Of a DNA stretch of 64,000 nt, positions 1 through 8,251 are shown piece after piece. This stretch comes from Roseisolibacter agri. GTDB lineage: Bacteria; Gemmatimonadota; Gemmatimonadetes; Gemmatimonadales; Gemmatimonadaceae. Below the pieces are notes generated by a model. That model was not told the origin of the DNA, ran no database searches, and saw only the letters and a program-made list of their open reading frames with translations. The stretch spans positions 310,001-374,000 of the forward strand of contig NZ_BRXS01000006.1 of NCBI RefSeq assembly GCF_030159095.1, in the 5' to 3' direction. The position numbers were made by a program, and so were the translations under genes. Within the stretch, counting starts at the first letter, position 1. Each line of letters begins with the position of its first letter.

Positions 1-716
1 CCGACGCCCTCGGTGCCGCCGGTGGTCGCGAGCCCGTGATAGCACGCCGTCGTGGCGATGATGCCGCCGAACACGAACGGCTTGATCAGCCCCTGGATGA
101 AGTCGTTCGGGACGTAGCCGAAGGAGAAGCCGCCGCCGGCGATCTGCTCCCACACGGTGCGCCAGTAGAAGGTGCTCGGCAGCCCCACGTAGACGCGGGC
201 GATCAGGTTGCCGCCGAGGATCCCGACCATGTCGTTGATGACCGTCAGGATGGGCAGCATGATCAGCCCCGCGAGCACGCGGGGCGTGACGAGCTTCTTG
301 ATCGGGTCCGTGCCGAGCGTGTTGAGAGCGTCGATCTGCTCGGTGACCTTCATCGACCCGATCTGCGCGGCGACGCCGGAGCCCACGCGGCCGGCGACCA
401 TGAGGCCCGCGAGCACGGGCCCCAGCTCGCGGATCATGGAGGCGGAGACGAGGCTGCCGATGTACTGCGTGGCGCCGAACGTCCGCAGCTGCACGGAGGA
501 CTGGAGCGCGAGCACCATCCCCGTGAAGAAGCCGGTCAGCAGGACGATGCCGAGCGACTGCACGCCCATCGCATCCATCTGCTGCACCAGGTCGCCCGCG
601 TAGAACGGGCGCGCGAACACGAAGCGGATCGCGTTCCACGCCAGACGGACGTAGTTCTGGACGCCGAGGACAGTGCCCTGGGCGGCCGCGTTCAGACGGG
701 CGGCGAGTGCGGTCAC
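1..716 (-). CDS. mlaE: MlaE-family ABC transporter permease (C-terminus cut by window edge)
   Basis: Inner-membrane permease of the Mla-type ABC system that moves phospholipids between the outer and inner membranes. About 238 codons are visible; the C-terminus runs off the left edge. The GTG at 714-716 is the best start, giving an N-terminus MTALAARLNAAAQG. Family hallmarks follow in order: a hydrophobic helix (LLTGFFTGMVLALQS), the conserved stretch ELGPVLAGLMVAGRVG, then IGSMKVTEQIDAL with the coupling-helix EQ pair, and LGTDPIKKLVTPRVLAG. The partner ATPase and MlaD-like protein would lie to the left, outside the window. No promoter is evident in the 167 bases between this gene and the divergent rfaE1 apart from the one given for rfaE1. 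Confidence 0.9.
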   Translation of the reverse strand, partial: MTALAARLNAAAQGTVLGVQNYVRLAWNAIRFVFARPFYAGDLVQQMDAMGVQSLGIVLLTGFFTGMVLALQSSVQLRTFGATQYIGSLVSASMIRELGPVLAGLMVAGRVGSGVAAQIGSMKVTEQIDALNTLGTDPIKKLVTPRVLAGLIMLPILTVINDMVGILGGNLIARVYVGLPSTFYWRTVWEQIAGGGFSFGYVPNDFIQGLIKPFVFGGIIATTACYHGLATTGGTEGV

Positions 717-846
717 GCGTGGGAGCGAAGGGGGCGCCGGAGGCCGGCTGCGCCGCGGAAGGGCAAGCCCCGTGCCCGTGGCGAGCCGTGGCGTAAGGGC
801 GCCGGGGGTGCGCGTGAGGACGCGCGACGACGCGCGGCGCCTCGCG

Positions 847-875
847 TTGACCCTCCCGGCCGGCCCGGATAGCGT
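847..875 (+). promoter_or_regulatory. Putative sigma70-type promoter of rfaE1
   Basis: TTGACC at 847-852 and TAGCGT at 870-875 are separated by 17 bases. The -10 box ends only 8 bases before the ATG at 884, so the predicted transcript start falls at or next to the start codon and the mRNA would be leaderless or nearly so. The -35 is good (5 of 6), the -10 weak (3 of 6). Confidence 0.45.
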
Positions 876-883
876 TCCCGCCC

Positions 884-1927
884 ATGTCCGTCCCCCTCTC
901 CCGCGCCCGCCTCGAGGCCCTCCTCGCCGCCGCCCCCGCCCAGCGCGTCGTGATCGTCGGCGACGCGATGCTCGACGTCTACCTGCGGGGGGACGTGGAA
1001 CGGATCTCCCCGGAGGCGCCGGTCCCGGTGGTGCGCGTGCGCGAGCGGAAGGACGCGCTGGGCGGGGCGGCCAACGTCGCGCAGAACGTGGCGGCGCTGG
1101 GCGCCGGGTGCGCGCTGGTGGCGGCCGTCGGCGACGACGTCGCGGGCACGCGCCTGCGCGGGATGCTGGGCGCGATCGGCGCGGACACGGAGGCGCTGGT
1201 GCAGGTGGGGCGGCCCACCACCACCAAGACGCGCGTCCTGGCGCGCGCGCAGCAGGTGGTGCGCTTCGACGAGGAGGACGACGCGGACCTCGACGATGCC
1301 GACGTGGCGCGCGTCCTCGACGCGGTGCGCGCGGCGCTCGAGGGCGCGACCGCGCTGGTCCTGGAGGACTACAACAAGGGCGTCCTCGTGCCCGGCGTGA
1401 TCGGCGAGGCGATCGCGATGGCGCGGGCGGCGGGCATCCCGGTCGTCGTCGACCCGAAGTTCCGCAACTTCTTCGCGTTCCGCGGGGCGACGGTGTTCAA
1501 GCCGAACCGCCGCGAGCTGGAGGCGGCGCTGGGCGCGGCGGTGGACCTCGCGCACCCCGAGGCGCTCCCCGCGACGCTGCAGCGCCTGGGCGTCGAGCAC
1601 CTGCTGCTCACCCTCGGCGAGCACGGGATGGCGCTGCTGTCGGGTGCCGGCGAGCCGTTCCGGGTGCCGACGACGGCGCGCGAGGTGTACGACGTGGTGG
1701 GCGCGGGCGACACCGTCACCGCGTTCCTCGCCGTGATGCTGGGCGCGGGCGCGACGCCGCAGGAGGCCGCAGTGGTCGCGAACTTCGCGGCCGGGGTGGA
1801 GGTCGGGAAGCTCGGCGCGCAGTCGGTGAGCGCGGCCGAGGTGCTGGAGGCGTACGACCTGTTCACGGCGCACGAGGCGGCCGCGACGGGCGGCGTGACG
1901 CTCGTCGAGCCGGCGCTCACGAAGTAG
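884..1927 (+). CDS. rfaE1: D-glycero-beta-D-manno-heptose-7-phosphate kinase (RfaE domain I type)
   Basis: A 347-residue PfkB-family sugar kinase that phosphorylates heptose 7-phosphate at C1 on the way to ADP-heptose for the LPS core. The N-terminal motif VGDAMLDVYLRGDVERISPE and the GGAANVAQNVAALGA glycine motif are typical of RfaE domain I. The C-terminal PfkB signature VGAGDTVTAFLAV carries the catalytic Asp. The length matches the kinase alone; the adenylyltransferase domain (RfaE2) found in fused HldE is absent. The partner gmhA is in this window (54019-54618), but hldD and gmhB were not seen. The gene ends 13 bases before tRNA-Ile2. Confidence 0.9.
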   Translation: MSVPLSRARLEALLAAAPAQRVVIVGDAMLDVYLRGDVERISPEAPVPVVRVRERKDALGGAANVAQNVAALGAGCALVAAVGDDVAGTRLRGMLGAIGADTEALVQVGRPTTTKTRVLARAQQVVRFDEEDDADLDDADVARVLDAVRAALEGATALVLEDYNKGVLVPGVIGEAIAMARAAGIPVVVDPKFRNFFAFRGATVFKPNRRELEAALGAAVDLAHPEALPATLQRLGVEHLLLTLGEHGMALLSGAGEPFRVPTTAREVYDVVGAGDTVTAFLAVMLGAGATPQEAAVVANFAAGVEVGKLGAQSVSAAEVLEAYDLFTAHEAAATGGVTLVEPALTK

Positions 1928-1940
1928 GTTGGCTCGGTCG

Positions 1941-2013
1941 GGGCCCTTAGCTCAGCGGTTAGAGCAGCGGACTCATAATCCGTAGCGCGTGGGTTCGAAT
2001 CCCACAGGGCCCA
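1941..2013 (+). tRNA. tRNA-Ile2 (anticodon CAU, lysidine type)
   Basis: A 73-base cloverleaf. The acceptor stem pairs 1941-1947 with 2006-2012, the discriminator is A2013, and the T-loop GGTTCGAATCCC is intact. The anticodon CAT is at 1974-1976. The acceptor GGGCCCU/AGGGCCC and the body resemble ileX-type tRNAs, whose CAU is modified to lysidine to read AUA, rather than initiator or elongator Met. CCA is not encoded. Confidence 0.85.
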
Positions 2014-2060
2014 CTTGGATCGCACGAGCGCGGCGCGCGTCGCCGAACGGCGCGAGACAC

Positions 2061-2089
2061 TTCCGTTCCCGGCCTCGGCCGCTTACAAT
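2061..2089 (+). promoter_or_regulatory. Putative promoter of tRNA-Val
   Basis: TACAAT at 2084-2089 is a strong -10 box (5 of 6). A weak TTCCGT at 2061-2066 sits 17 bases upstream. It is 35 bases ahead of the mature tRNA-Val 5' end and could also drive the export gene at 2245 by read-through. Confidence 0.5.
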
Positions 2090-2124
2090 CCGGGTCCGCA
2101 CCGCTGGCTCGCCGGCGTGCGTTC

Positions 2125-2198
2125 GGGCGCATAGCTCAGCTGGTTAGAGCGCTGCTTTCACACAGCAGAGGTCCGGGGTTCGAGTCCCTGTGCGCCCA
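2125..2198 (+). tRNA. tRNA-Val (anticodon CAC)
   Basis: A 74-base cloverleaf with acceptor stem 2125-2131 paired to 2191-2197 and discriminator A2198. The anticodon stem is CTGCT/AGCAG with loop TTCACAC, placing the anticodon CAC at 2159-2161. The T-arm is GGGGTTCGAGTCCC. CCA is not encoded. It lies 46 bases before the first polysaccharide-export gene. Confidence 0.92.
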
Positions 2199-2244
2199 CT
2201 CCTCCCCTCGCGACGATCCGTCGCTACGAGAGCAATCCGAAGAC

Positions 2245-4944
2245 ATGCGTCTGCGCCTCGCTAGGCCGCTGCTCACCGCTGCGGCCCTTTTCGTTTGTGC
2301 CCCCTTCGCCGGCGCGCAGTCGCCGGCGCGGCCCACGCCCGGACAGGCGGAGGAGATCCTCCGCAGCCGCCCGGACCTGCAGACGCAGCTCCAGCAGCGC
2401 CTGCGCAGCAGCGGCATGACGCCTGACCAGGTGCGCGCCCGCCTGCGCGCCGAGGGCTACTCGGAGTCGATGCTCGACGCCTACCTGCCCGGGAGCGCGG
2501 GGCGCCGCGCGACGGGCGCCGCCGCGCCCTCCAGCGCCGAGCTCCTCGAGGCGATGGAGATCCTCGGCCTGGCGGAGGAGGACGAGCTGGATGCGCTGCG
2601 TCAGGCGCAGGGCGATTCGCTGGGCGGGCGCTTCGGCCAGGACTCGACGCGACGCGTGCGGCGTCCGACCGGCCTCCGCACGGGCGCGCGCGACTTCCTG
2701 CCCGATACGCTGCCGGTGGACACGCTGCGCCTCACGGATCCGGCGCGGCTCCCCGACACGACGCGCGGCGCGGCCGTCGACTCGGTGCGCCGCCGCTACT
2801 ACGGCGACGCGGCCGCGGAGCGCGACTCGCTCGCGCGCGAGCGGCGCCGCCGCGAGCTGCGCGCGCAGCGCGACAGCGGGCTCGCGATCTTCGGCCTCGA
2901 CCTGTTCGCCAACGGCACGTCGCTGTTCGACGCGAACCTCGCGGGCCCGGTCGATCGCAACTACCGGCTCGGGCCGGGCGACCGCCTGATGCTGCTGCTG
3001 ACGGGCGACGTCGAGCAGGCGTATCCGCTGACCGTCACGCGCGAGGGCTTCGTCGTCATCCCGCAGGTCGGGCAGCTGTTCGTCGCGAACATGACGCTGG
3101 CGCAGGTCGACGACCTGCTCTACCAGCGACTGGGCCGCGTGTACTCGGGGGTGCGGCGCGGCGGCGGCACGACGCGCTTCTCGCTCTCCGTGGTGCAGCT
3201 GCGCAGCCTCCAGGTGTTCGTCGCGGGCGACGTCGAGCAGCCGGGCAGCTATCGCGTGTCGAGCGCCGGGACCGCGCTCACCGCGCTCTACGCGGCGGGC
3301 GGTCCGACGGAGGCCGGCTCGCTGCGGCGCATCGAGGTGCGCCGCGGTGGCCGCGTGGCCGGCACCCTCGATGTCTACGACTACTTGATCCGCGGCGACG
3401 CGTCGGGGGACGTGCGGCTCGAGTCGGGCGACGTGGTGTTCGTGCCGCCGCGCCTGGCCCGCGTGCGCGCCGTCGGCGAGGTGCTGCGCCCCGCGACGTA
3501 CGAGCTGAAGCCCGGCGAGACGCTGGCGGACCTGATGCGCAGCGCGGGCGGGCTGACCGCGCTCGCCGCGCCGCGGCGCATCCAGATCGACCGCATCGTC
3601 CCGCCCGCGCAGCGCGCCGAGGGCGGGCGCGACCGCCTCACGGTGGACGTGGCGGCGGAGGCCGCGGCGCCTGCCCTGCCCCTCGTGAACGGCGACGTCG
3701 TGCGCGTCTTCCGCATCGCGGAGCGCGTGCGCAACCGCCTCACCATCGTCGGCAACGTCTGGACGCCCGGGCCGCAGGGCTACCGGCCCGGCATGCGCCT
3801 CTCGGACGCGCTCCGGGCCGCCGGCGGCGTGAAGCCCGACACGTACCTCGGCCGCGTGCTCGTCGCGCGCCTGCAGCCCGACTCCACGCGCGTGCAGCTG
3901 CGCGCGATGCTGCGCGACACCTCCGGTGCCGTGCTGCAGGACCTGGAGCTGCGCGAGGACGACGAGATCCAGGTCTTCTCGACGACGGCGTTCCGGCCGG
4001 AGCGCTACGTCGCGATCGCCGGCGCCGTGAAGAAGGGCGGCCGCTTCAGGTACCGCGAGGGGATGACGCTGCGCGACCTGACGCTGCTCGCGGGCGGACT
4101 GGAGGAGGGCGCGCTGCTCACGGAGGCGGAGGTCGCGCGCCTGCCCGAGAGCCGCGCCAACGGCGTCACGGCGACCACGGTACGCGTGCCGCTCGACTCG
4201 ACGTACGTGAGCGAGCGCGGCCCGGGCGGCGACGTGGATGCGCCGCCGGGCGTGCCCGCGCCGGCGAGCGGCGCGGCCGAGGTGACGCTGGAGCCGTACG
4301 ACCAGGTGCTGATCCTCCGCCAGCCGGACTTCGCGCTGCAGAGCAGCGTCTGGCTCGGCGGCGAGGTGCGCTATCCGGGCCGCTACGCGCTGCGCTCCAA
4401 GACGGAGCGGCTGAGCGAGGTGATCGCGCGCGCGGGGGGCACGACCCCGGAGGCCGACCCGAACGGCGTCGAGTTCTTCCGCCACCGCGAGCGCCAGGGG
4501 CGCGTGGGCGTGGACCTGCGCGGCGTGCTGCGCGACGCGCGGAGCCGCGAGAACCTGCCGCTCGTCGACGGCGACTCGATCGTGGTCGCGCCGCGCGTGC
4601 CGCTGGTGATCGTGGACGGCGAGGTCAACGCGCCGACGTCCGTGCCCTTCGTGCCCGGCGCGAACCTCGACTACTACATCCAGGCCGCCGGCGGCCGCGG
4701 TGCGCGCGCCGACGTCTCCCGCGCGTACGTGACGCAGCCGAACGGCAAGGTGGCGGGCGTGCGGCGCCGGCGCTGGCTGCCGGACGACGTGCCCGATCCG
4801 CTGCCCGGCGCGCGCGTCTACGTGCCCGCCCGGCCCGTGGAGCCGATCCCGGAGAACGTCGGGCAGACGCTGACCGCGATCTCGCAGATCGTGGGCGTGA
4901 TCAGCGCGCTGGTGTTCGCGTACGTGGCCATCCGGCGCAACTGA
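2245..4944 (+). CDS. Multi-SLBB polysaccharide export protein (large Wza-like)
   Basis: An 899-residue periplasmic/outer-membrane export protein for surface polysaccharide. Residues 1-24 form a signal peptide ending FAGAQ. A linker rich in Asp and Arg reaches about residue 235, with a helical EEILRSRPDLQ...DQVRARL segment near 37-70. The poly_export domain starts at NYRLGPGDRLMLLLTGD (about 239-255). About six SLBB-type repeats follow, each with a G-x-V-x-x-P-G-x-Y/F pattern (for example VFVAGDVEQPGSYRV, WLGGEVRYPGRYAL). A transmembrane helix ends the protein (LTAISQIVGVISALVFAYVAI). It is far larger than E. coli Wza (about 380 residues) and resembles the multi-SLBB class seen in several non-proteobacterial phyla. 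A smaller Wza-like protein is encoded at 18009-18737. Confidence 0.88.
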   Translation: MRLRLARPLLTAAALFVCAPFAGAQSPARPTPGQAEEILRSRPDLQTQLQQRLRSSGMTPDQVRARLRAEGYSESMLDAYLPGSAGRRATGAAAPSSAELLEAMEILGLAEEDELDALRQAQGDSLGGRFGQDSTRRVRRPTGLRTGARDFLPDTLPVDTLRLTDPARLPDTTRGAAVDSVRRRYYGDAAAERDSLARERRRRELRAQRDSGLAIFGLDLFANGTSLFDANLAGPVDRNYRLGPGDRLMLLLTGDVEQAYPLTVTREGFVVIPQVGQLFVANMTLAQVDDLLYQRLGRVYSGVRRGGGTTRFSLSVVQLRSLQVFVAGDVEQPGSYRVSSAGTALTALYAAGGPTEAGSLRRIEVRRGGRVAGTLDVYDYLIRGDASGDVRLESGDVVFVPPRLARVRAVGEVLRPATYELKPGETLADLMRSAGGLTALAAPRRIQIDRIVPPAQRAEGGRDRLTVDVAAEAAAPALPLVNGDVVRVFRIAERVRNRLTIVGNVWTPGPQGYRPGMRLSDALRAAGGVKPDTYLGRVLVARLQPDSTRVQLRAMLRDTSGAVLQDLELREDDEIQVFSTTAFRPERYVAIAGAVKKGGRFRYREGMTLRDLTLLAGGLEEGALLTEAEVARLPESRANGVTATTVRVPLDSTYVSERGPGGDVDAPPGVPAPASGAAEVTLEPYDQVLILRQPDFALQSSVWLGGEVRYPGRYALRSKTERLSEVIARAGGTTPEADPNGVEFFRHRERQGRVGVDLRGVLRDARSRENLPLVDGDSIVVAPRVPLVIVDGEVNAPTSVPFVPGANLDYYIQAAGGRGARADVSRAYVTQPNGKVAGVRRRRWLPDDVPDPLPGARVYVPARPVEPIPENVGQTLTAISQIVGVISALVFAYVAIRRN

Positions 4945-4954
4945 CCGGCATCGC

Positions 4955-6595
4955 CTACCAGGCGACGCGGGCGCCGGCCTGCAGCCGCAGCCCCACCGCG
5001 TCGCGCCGGTAGTTGCGATTGAGCTCGTACACGAGGGTCGCGCCGCCCAGCAGGTCGACGGGGCCGCGGAAGAGCGTGGCGGTGGACGTGAGCGCGTACT
5101 GCACGTCCACCGAGTCGGGCGACGCGGCGCCCTCGCGCAGCGACGACAGGCGCAGCACGCGGCTCAGGTCCGCGCTCACGCGCCCGCGCGGCGTGTAGTG
5201 GTCCACGCCGACGCTGGCGCCCGCGCCGCCCATCGCGGCGGTGGAGCCGAGCGGGCGCCCGCGCTGCGTGTGCCCCTGCACCAGTTGGCTGTGCTGGTAG
5301 AGGCGCGCCTGCGGCCGCACGCGGTCGATGTGCGAGAGCCGCGCGTTGACGAGCTCCCCCCACACCAGCGTGCGCCGCACCGAGTCGCGGGCCAGCGCCT
5401 TGCGCAGCCCGAGCCCGTAGCCCGACGCGTGGTCGGGCTCCACGATCAGGTCGCGGATGTCGAGCGCCGCGTCGTTGCGGAGGTACTCGCCGTACACCTC
5501 GACGCCCGCGCGCGGCAGCCGCCAGCGTCCGTAGAGGCTCGCGAGCTCGTTCTGCACGTCGAACTTCGGGTTCTCGGGATCGTCGATCTCGAGGTTCCCC
5601 GCCTTGAACAGGAAGCCGCGCAGCGGCAGCAGTAGGTCCTCGCGCGCGCCGCGGTAGCCGCGCCACGGGCGGTGGAAGAAGCGTGTCGCGCCGAGCTCCA
5701 GCTCTTCGAGCCCGCGCGGCGTGAACGCCACGAGCATGGCGTGCGCGCCGCGGTACGGGGTCGAGAAGCCGATCGGCGAGACGGGGCTCTCGTCCATGCG
5801 CCCCGCGATCAGCGCGCCGTGCACGCGGCCGATGCCGATCGACAGCGGGCGCGCGGTCCCGAAGAACGCGTGCAGGAAGCCGGGGCCCTGTCCGCCGAGC
5901 ATCAGCGGGTGGCGCGTCATCGGGCCCCACGCGAGGGGCGCGGTGCTGCCACCCGCCGTGAGGCCGAAGGCCGTCAGCCGCACCTCGGAGGTGCCGAGGT
6001 CCACGCGCTGGTACGCGCCCGCGCCGAAGCGCTGCGGGTTGTCGACGAACTCCGGCTCCAGCGGATCGCGGAAGCGCGCATCACCCGCGCGACGCTCGTC
6101 GTACAGGGGGAAGGCGTCGTTCTGCGCGCGGAAGGCGACGGGGGCGACGCGCACGTGCAGCGGACCCGCGAGGAGTCCGACGCCACCCTGCATCGCGACG
6201 GTCGCCCCGCGGCCCGCCCACACCGGCCCGTCCTCGGGCGACTCGATCGGGAACGCGCTGCCGTACACCATGCGCACGGTCGGGCGGAGCCAGTAGATTC
6301 CGCGCGCCGGCAGCGAGTCGGGGCGACCGAAGCGGGCGCGCCACGGATGCGCGGCCGCGCTGCGCGCGAGGCGCAGCAGCTCCGCGGGTGGGAGCGGACG
6401 CACGGTGAGCGCGACGGGCGCCGCGCCCGAGTCCAGCTGCAGCGCGCGGAGGTACGCTTCGAGCTCGCTGCCCACGGCGGCCTCCTGCCACGAGGGACGC
6501 AGCGCGGGCCGCTGCGCGGCGAGCGCGCGTGGAAGCGCGAGCACGGCGGCAGACAGCACGACGGACGACGCAACCGCGACGCGAGGACGATGCAC
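4955..6595 (-). CDS. Wzi-like capsule assembly outer-membrane protein (copy 1)
   Basis: A 546-residue predicted outer-membrane beta-barrel of the capsule-assembly Wzi family, thought to anchor exported polysaccharide at the cell surface. I chose the GTG at 6593-6595 because it is followed by a clear signal peptide (about residues 1-24, ending ALAAQ); the frame stays open upstream but codes nothing plausible. Family-like features include DGPVWAGRGATVAMQGGV, the WGPMTRHPLMLGGQGPGFLH segment, a MDESPVSP loop and a C-terminal run of alternating beta-strands. The gene is convergent with the export gene (10 bases apart) and head-to-head with a second Wzi-like gene 81 bases away, so the two probably share a divergent control region. 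Confidence 0.75.
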   Translation of the reverse strand: MHRPRVAVASSVVLSAAVLALPRALAAQRPALRPSWQEAAVGSELEAYLRALQLDSGAAPVALTVRPLPPAELLRLARSAAAHPWRARFGRPDSLPARGIYWLRPTVRMVYGSAFPIESPEDGPVWAGRGATVAMQGGVGLLAGPLHVRVAPVAFRAQNDAFPLYDERRAGDARFRDPLEPEFVDNPQRFGAGAYQRVDLGTSEVRLTAFGLTAGGSTAPLAWGPMTRHPLMLGGQGPGFLHAFFGTARPLSIGIGRVHGALIAGRMDESPVSPIGFSTPYRGAHAMLVAFTPRGLEELELGATRFFHRPWRGYRGAREDLLLPLRGFLFKAGNLEIDDPENPKFDVQNELASLYGRWRLPRAGVEVYGEYLRNDAALDIRDLIVEPDHASGYGLGLRKALARDSVRRTLVWGELVNARLSHIDRVRPQARLYQHSQLVQGHTQRGRPLGSTAAMGGAGASVGVDHYTPRGRVSADLSRVLRLSSLREGAASPDSVDVQYALTSTATLFRGPVDLLGGATLVYELNRNYRRDAVGLRLQAGARVAW

Positions 6596-6656
6596 GACGA
6601 GGCAACCGGGAAGCGAGCGCACGAGCGGACGGCGGGCCGGCCGCGGGGACCGCGTG

Positions 6657-6684
6657 AATCTAGCGCGGGCACGCGGGTGGTCAC
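6657..6684 (-). promoter_or_regulatory. Possible promoter of Wzi-like copy 1
   Basis: On the minus strand GTGACC (6679-6684) and TAGATT (6657-6662) are 16 bases apart. The -10 box is 61 bases before the GTG start at 6595. It overlaps the first codons of the divergent Wzi-like copy 2, so it is only a candidate. Confidence 0.3.
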
Positions 6685-8251
6685 GGCGGTCGTCCTGCTG
6701 GCCGGCGTCGCGCCCGTCGTCCACGGCCAACGCCCGGCGCGTCCCGCTCCCGCGTGGGCGACGCTGCGTCCGCTGGTCGGCGCCGGCGACGACCGCGCCC
6801 GCGACGCGCAGCTGAAGGGCGACGCGCGCACCGACGGCTACCTGCTCCGCTCCGGCACCGCGAACCCGGACTCCGCGCCGTCGGGGCTGCGCGTGGTCGC
6901 TCCCGTGCTCCGCATCGCGTACAACTCCGCCCTGCCCTATGGCCTCAACGACGGCGCGGCGTGGGCGGGACGCGGCGCGTCCGCGCTCGTGCGCGCAGGC
7001 GCCGAGCTGCGCGCGGGCCGCGTGCGGCTGGTGCTCGCGCCCGAGCTGGCGGTCGCGGCGAACGACCCGTTCGAGTTCCGCGCGCTGGACTCGGCGGGAC
7101 ACAGCCCCTTCGCCTCACCGTTCTACGTGGGGCGTGCGTCGATCGACCTGCCGACGCGCTTTGGCGACCGCCGCTTCGCGCGCCTCACGCCCGGTCAGTC
7201 CACGCTCGCGGTACGCGTCGGCGGCGCCGAGGTGGGCGCGAGCAGCGAGAACTCGTGGTGGGGCCCCGGCCAGTGGAACGCGCTCGTGCTCGGCCCGAGC
7301 GCGGAAGGCTTCCCGCACCTCTTCGCGCGCACGCGCCGGCCCGTGCGCACGTGGCTCGGCGAGGTCGAGGCGCGCGCGCTGGCGGGCGTGCTGACGCCAT
7401 CCATCTACCTCGATGCGGAGCTCCTCGACACGCAGCGCGCCTTCAGCGGCGTGGCCGCGACGCTGCGGCCGGCGCGCGTGCCGAACCTCACGCTGGGCGT
7501 CGCGCGCACCGTGGTGACGTCGATCGACCGCGACGGGGAGTTCCTCGGCCACTTCGCGGACGCGGTGACGGTTTGGAGCCCCACGCCCGACGGCGACGCA
7601 CGGCCGCGCGGTGACCAGCTGACGGGATTCTTCGCGCGCTGGCGCCTGCCCGAGGAGGGCACGGAGCTGTACGGCGAGTGGGCGCGCAGCGGCACGCCGC
7701 GCTCGGTCCGCGACTTCTTCCTCGTGCCGCACGACGGGCAGGCGTTCACGCTCGGCGCGCGCGTGCTGCGCCCGCTGGGCGCGGGCGGGCGCGCGGTGCG
7801 CGTGCAGGCGGAGCTGACCGACACGGAGCAGTCGCTGGCGATCCGCGATCGCCCACAGCCGGCGCCATTCTACACCGGCCTCGCCACGCGCGAGGGCTAC
7901 ACCAACCGCGGGCAGCTCCTGGGCGCCGCGATCGGGCCCGGCGGCTCCGCGCAGTGGCTCGCCGCAGACCACGTGACGCGGCGCACCTCGCTCGGCCTGC
8001 TCCTCGGCCGCATCCGCTGGAACAACGACGCGCTGTACCAGCAGCAGAACCCGACGTTCCTGCGCCACGACGTGAGCACGCTGCTGGGCGCGCGCGCGAC
8101 GTACGGCACGCGCGCCTTCGACCTGCGCGGCGAGGCGACATGGGCGCGGCGCTACAACTACCTGTTCCAGAACGGCAGCGCCAATCCCGGTGGACGGCGC
8201 ACGGTGGACGTCACGAACCTGACGTTCGGGCTTGCCGTCGAGCCGCGATGA
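6677..8251 (+). CDS. Wzi-like capsule assembly outer-membrane protein (copy 2)
   Basis: A 524-residue paralogue of the divergent Wzi-like protein. The GTG start at 6677 gives a compact signal peptide (VVTAVVLLAGVAPVVHGQ). An ATG at 6590 is in frame but would add a charged 29-residue leader, so it is less likely. Shared family features are LNDGAAWAGRGASALVRAG, ENSWWGPGQWNALVLG, repeated amphipathic strands and an aromatic-rich C-terminal region. The stop codon overlaps the ATG of the methyltransferase at 8248 by four bases (ATGA), so the two are probably translationally coupled. The role is inferred from the family and from the surrounding export genes. Confidence 0.72.
   Translation: MVTAVVLLAGVAPVVHGQRPARPAPAWATLRPLVGAGDDRARDAQLKGDARTDGYLLRSGTANPDSAPSGLRVVAPVLRIAYNSALPYGLNDGAAWAGRGASALVRAGAELRAGRVRLVLAPELAVAANDPFEFRALDSAGHSPFASPFYVGRASIDLPTRFGDRRFARLTPGQSTLAVRVGGAEVGASSENSWWGPGQWNALVLGPSAEGFPHLFARTRRPVRTWLGEVEARALAGVLTPSIYLDAELLDTQRAFSGVAATLRPARVPNLTLGVARTVVTSIDRDGEFLGHFADAVTVWSPTPDGDARPRGDQLTGFFARWRLPEEGTELYGEWARSGTPRSVRDFFLVPHDGQAFTLGARVLRPLGAGGRAVRVQAELTDTEQSLAIRDRPQPAPFYTGLATREGYTNRGQLLGAAIGPGGSAQWLAADHVTRRTSLGLLLGRIRWNNDALYQQQNPTFLRHDVSTLLGARATYGTRAFDLRGEATWARRYNYLFQNGSANPGGRRTVDVTNLTFGLAVEPR

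Noticed and set aside
36-872. Plus-strand open frame of 278 codons opposite mlaE
   Set aside because: Charged, His/Asp/Arg-rich shadow typical of very GC-rich DNA; the opposite strand encodes a clear MlaE.
1369-2025. Minus-strand open frame crossing tRNA-Ile2 (protein starts MRSKWALWDSNPRATDYES)
   Set aside because: The DSNPRATDYESAALTAELRA type sequence is the well-known false protein from translating the complement of a tRNA; the rest is the shadow of rfaE1.
2136-2417. Minus-strand open frame crossing tRNA-Val (contains HRDSNPGPLLCESSALTS)
   Set aside because: Same artefact: complement of a tRNA gene plus the start of the SLBB gene.
2224-4485. Minus-strand open frame of 753 codons inside the SLBB gene
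   Set aside because: Arg/Ala/His-rich shadow with no domain; the plus strand has an unmistakable export protein.
5672-6676. N-terminal extension of the Wzi-like copy 2 frame
   Set aside because: It runs antisense to copy 1 and lacks any fold; the signal peptide begins at the GTG at 6677.
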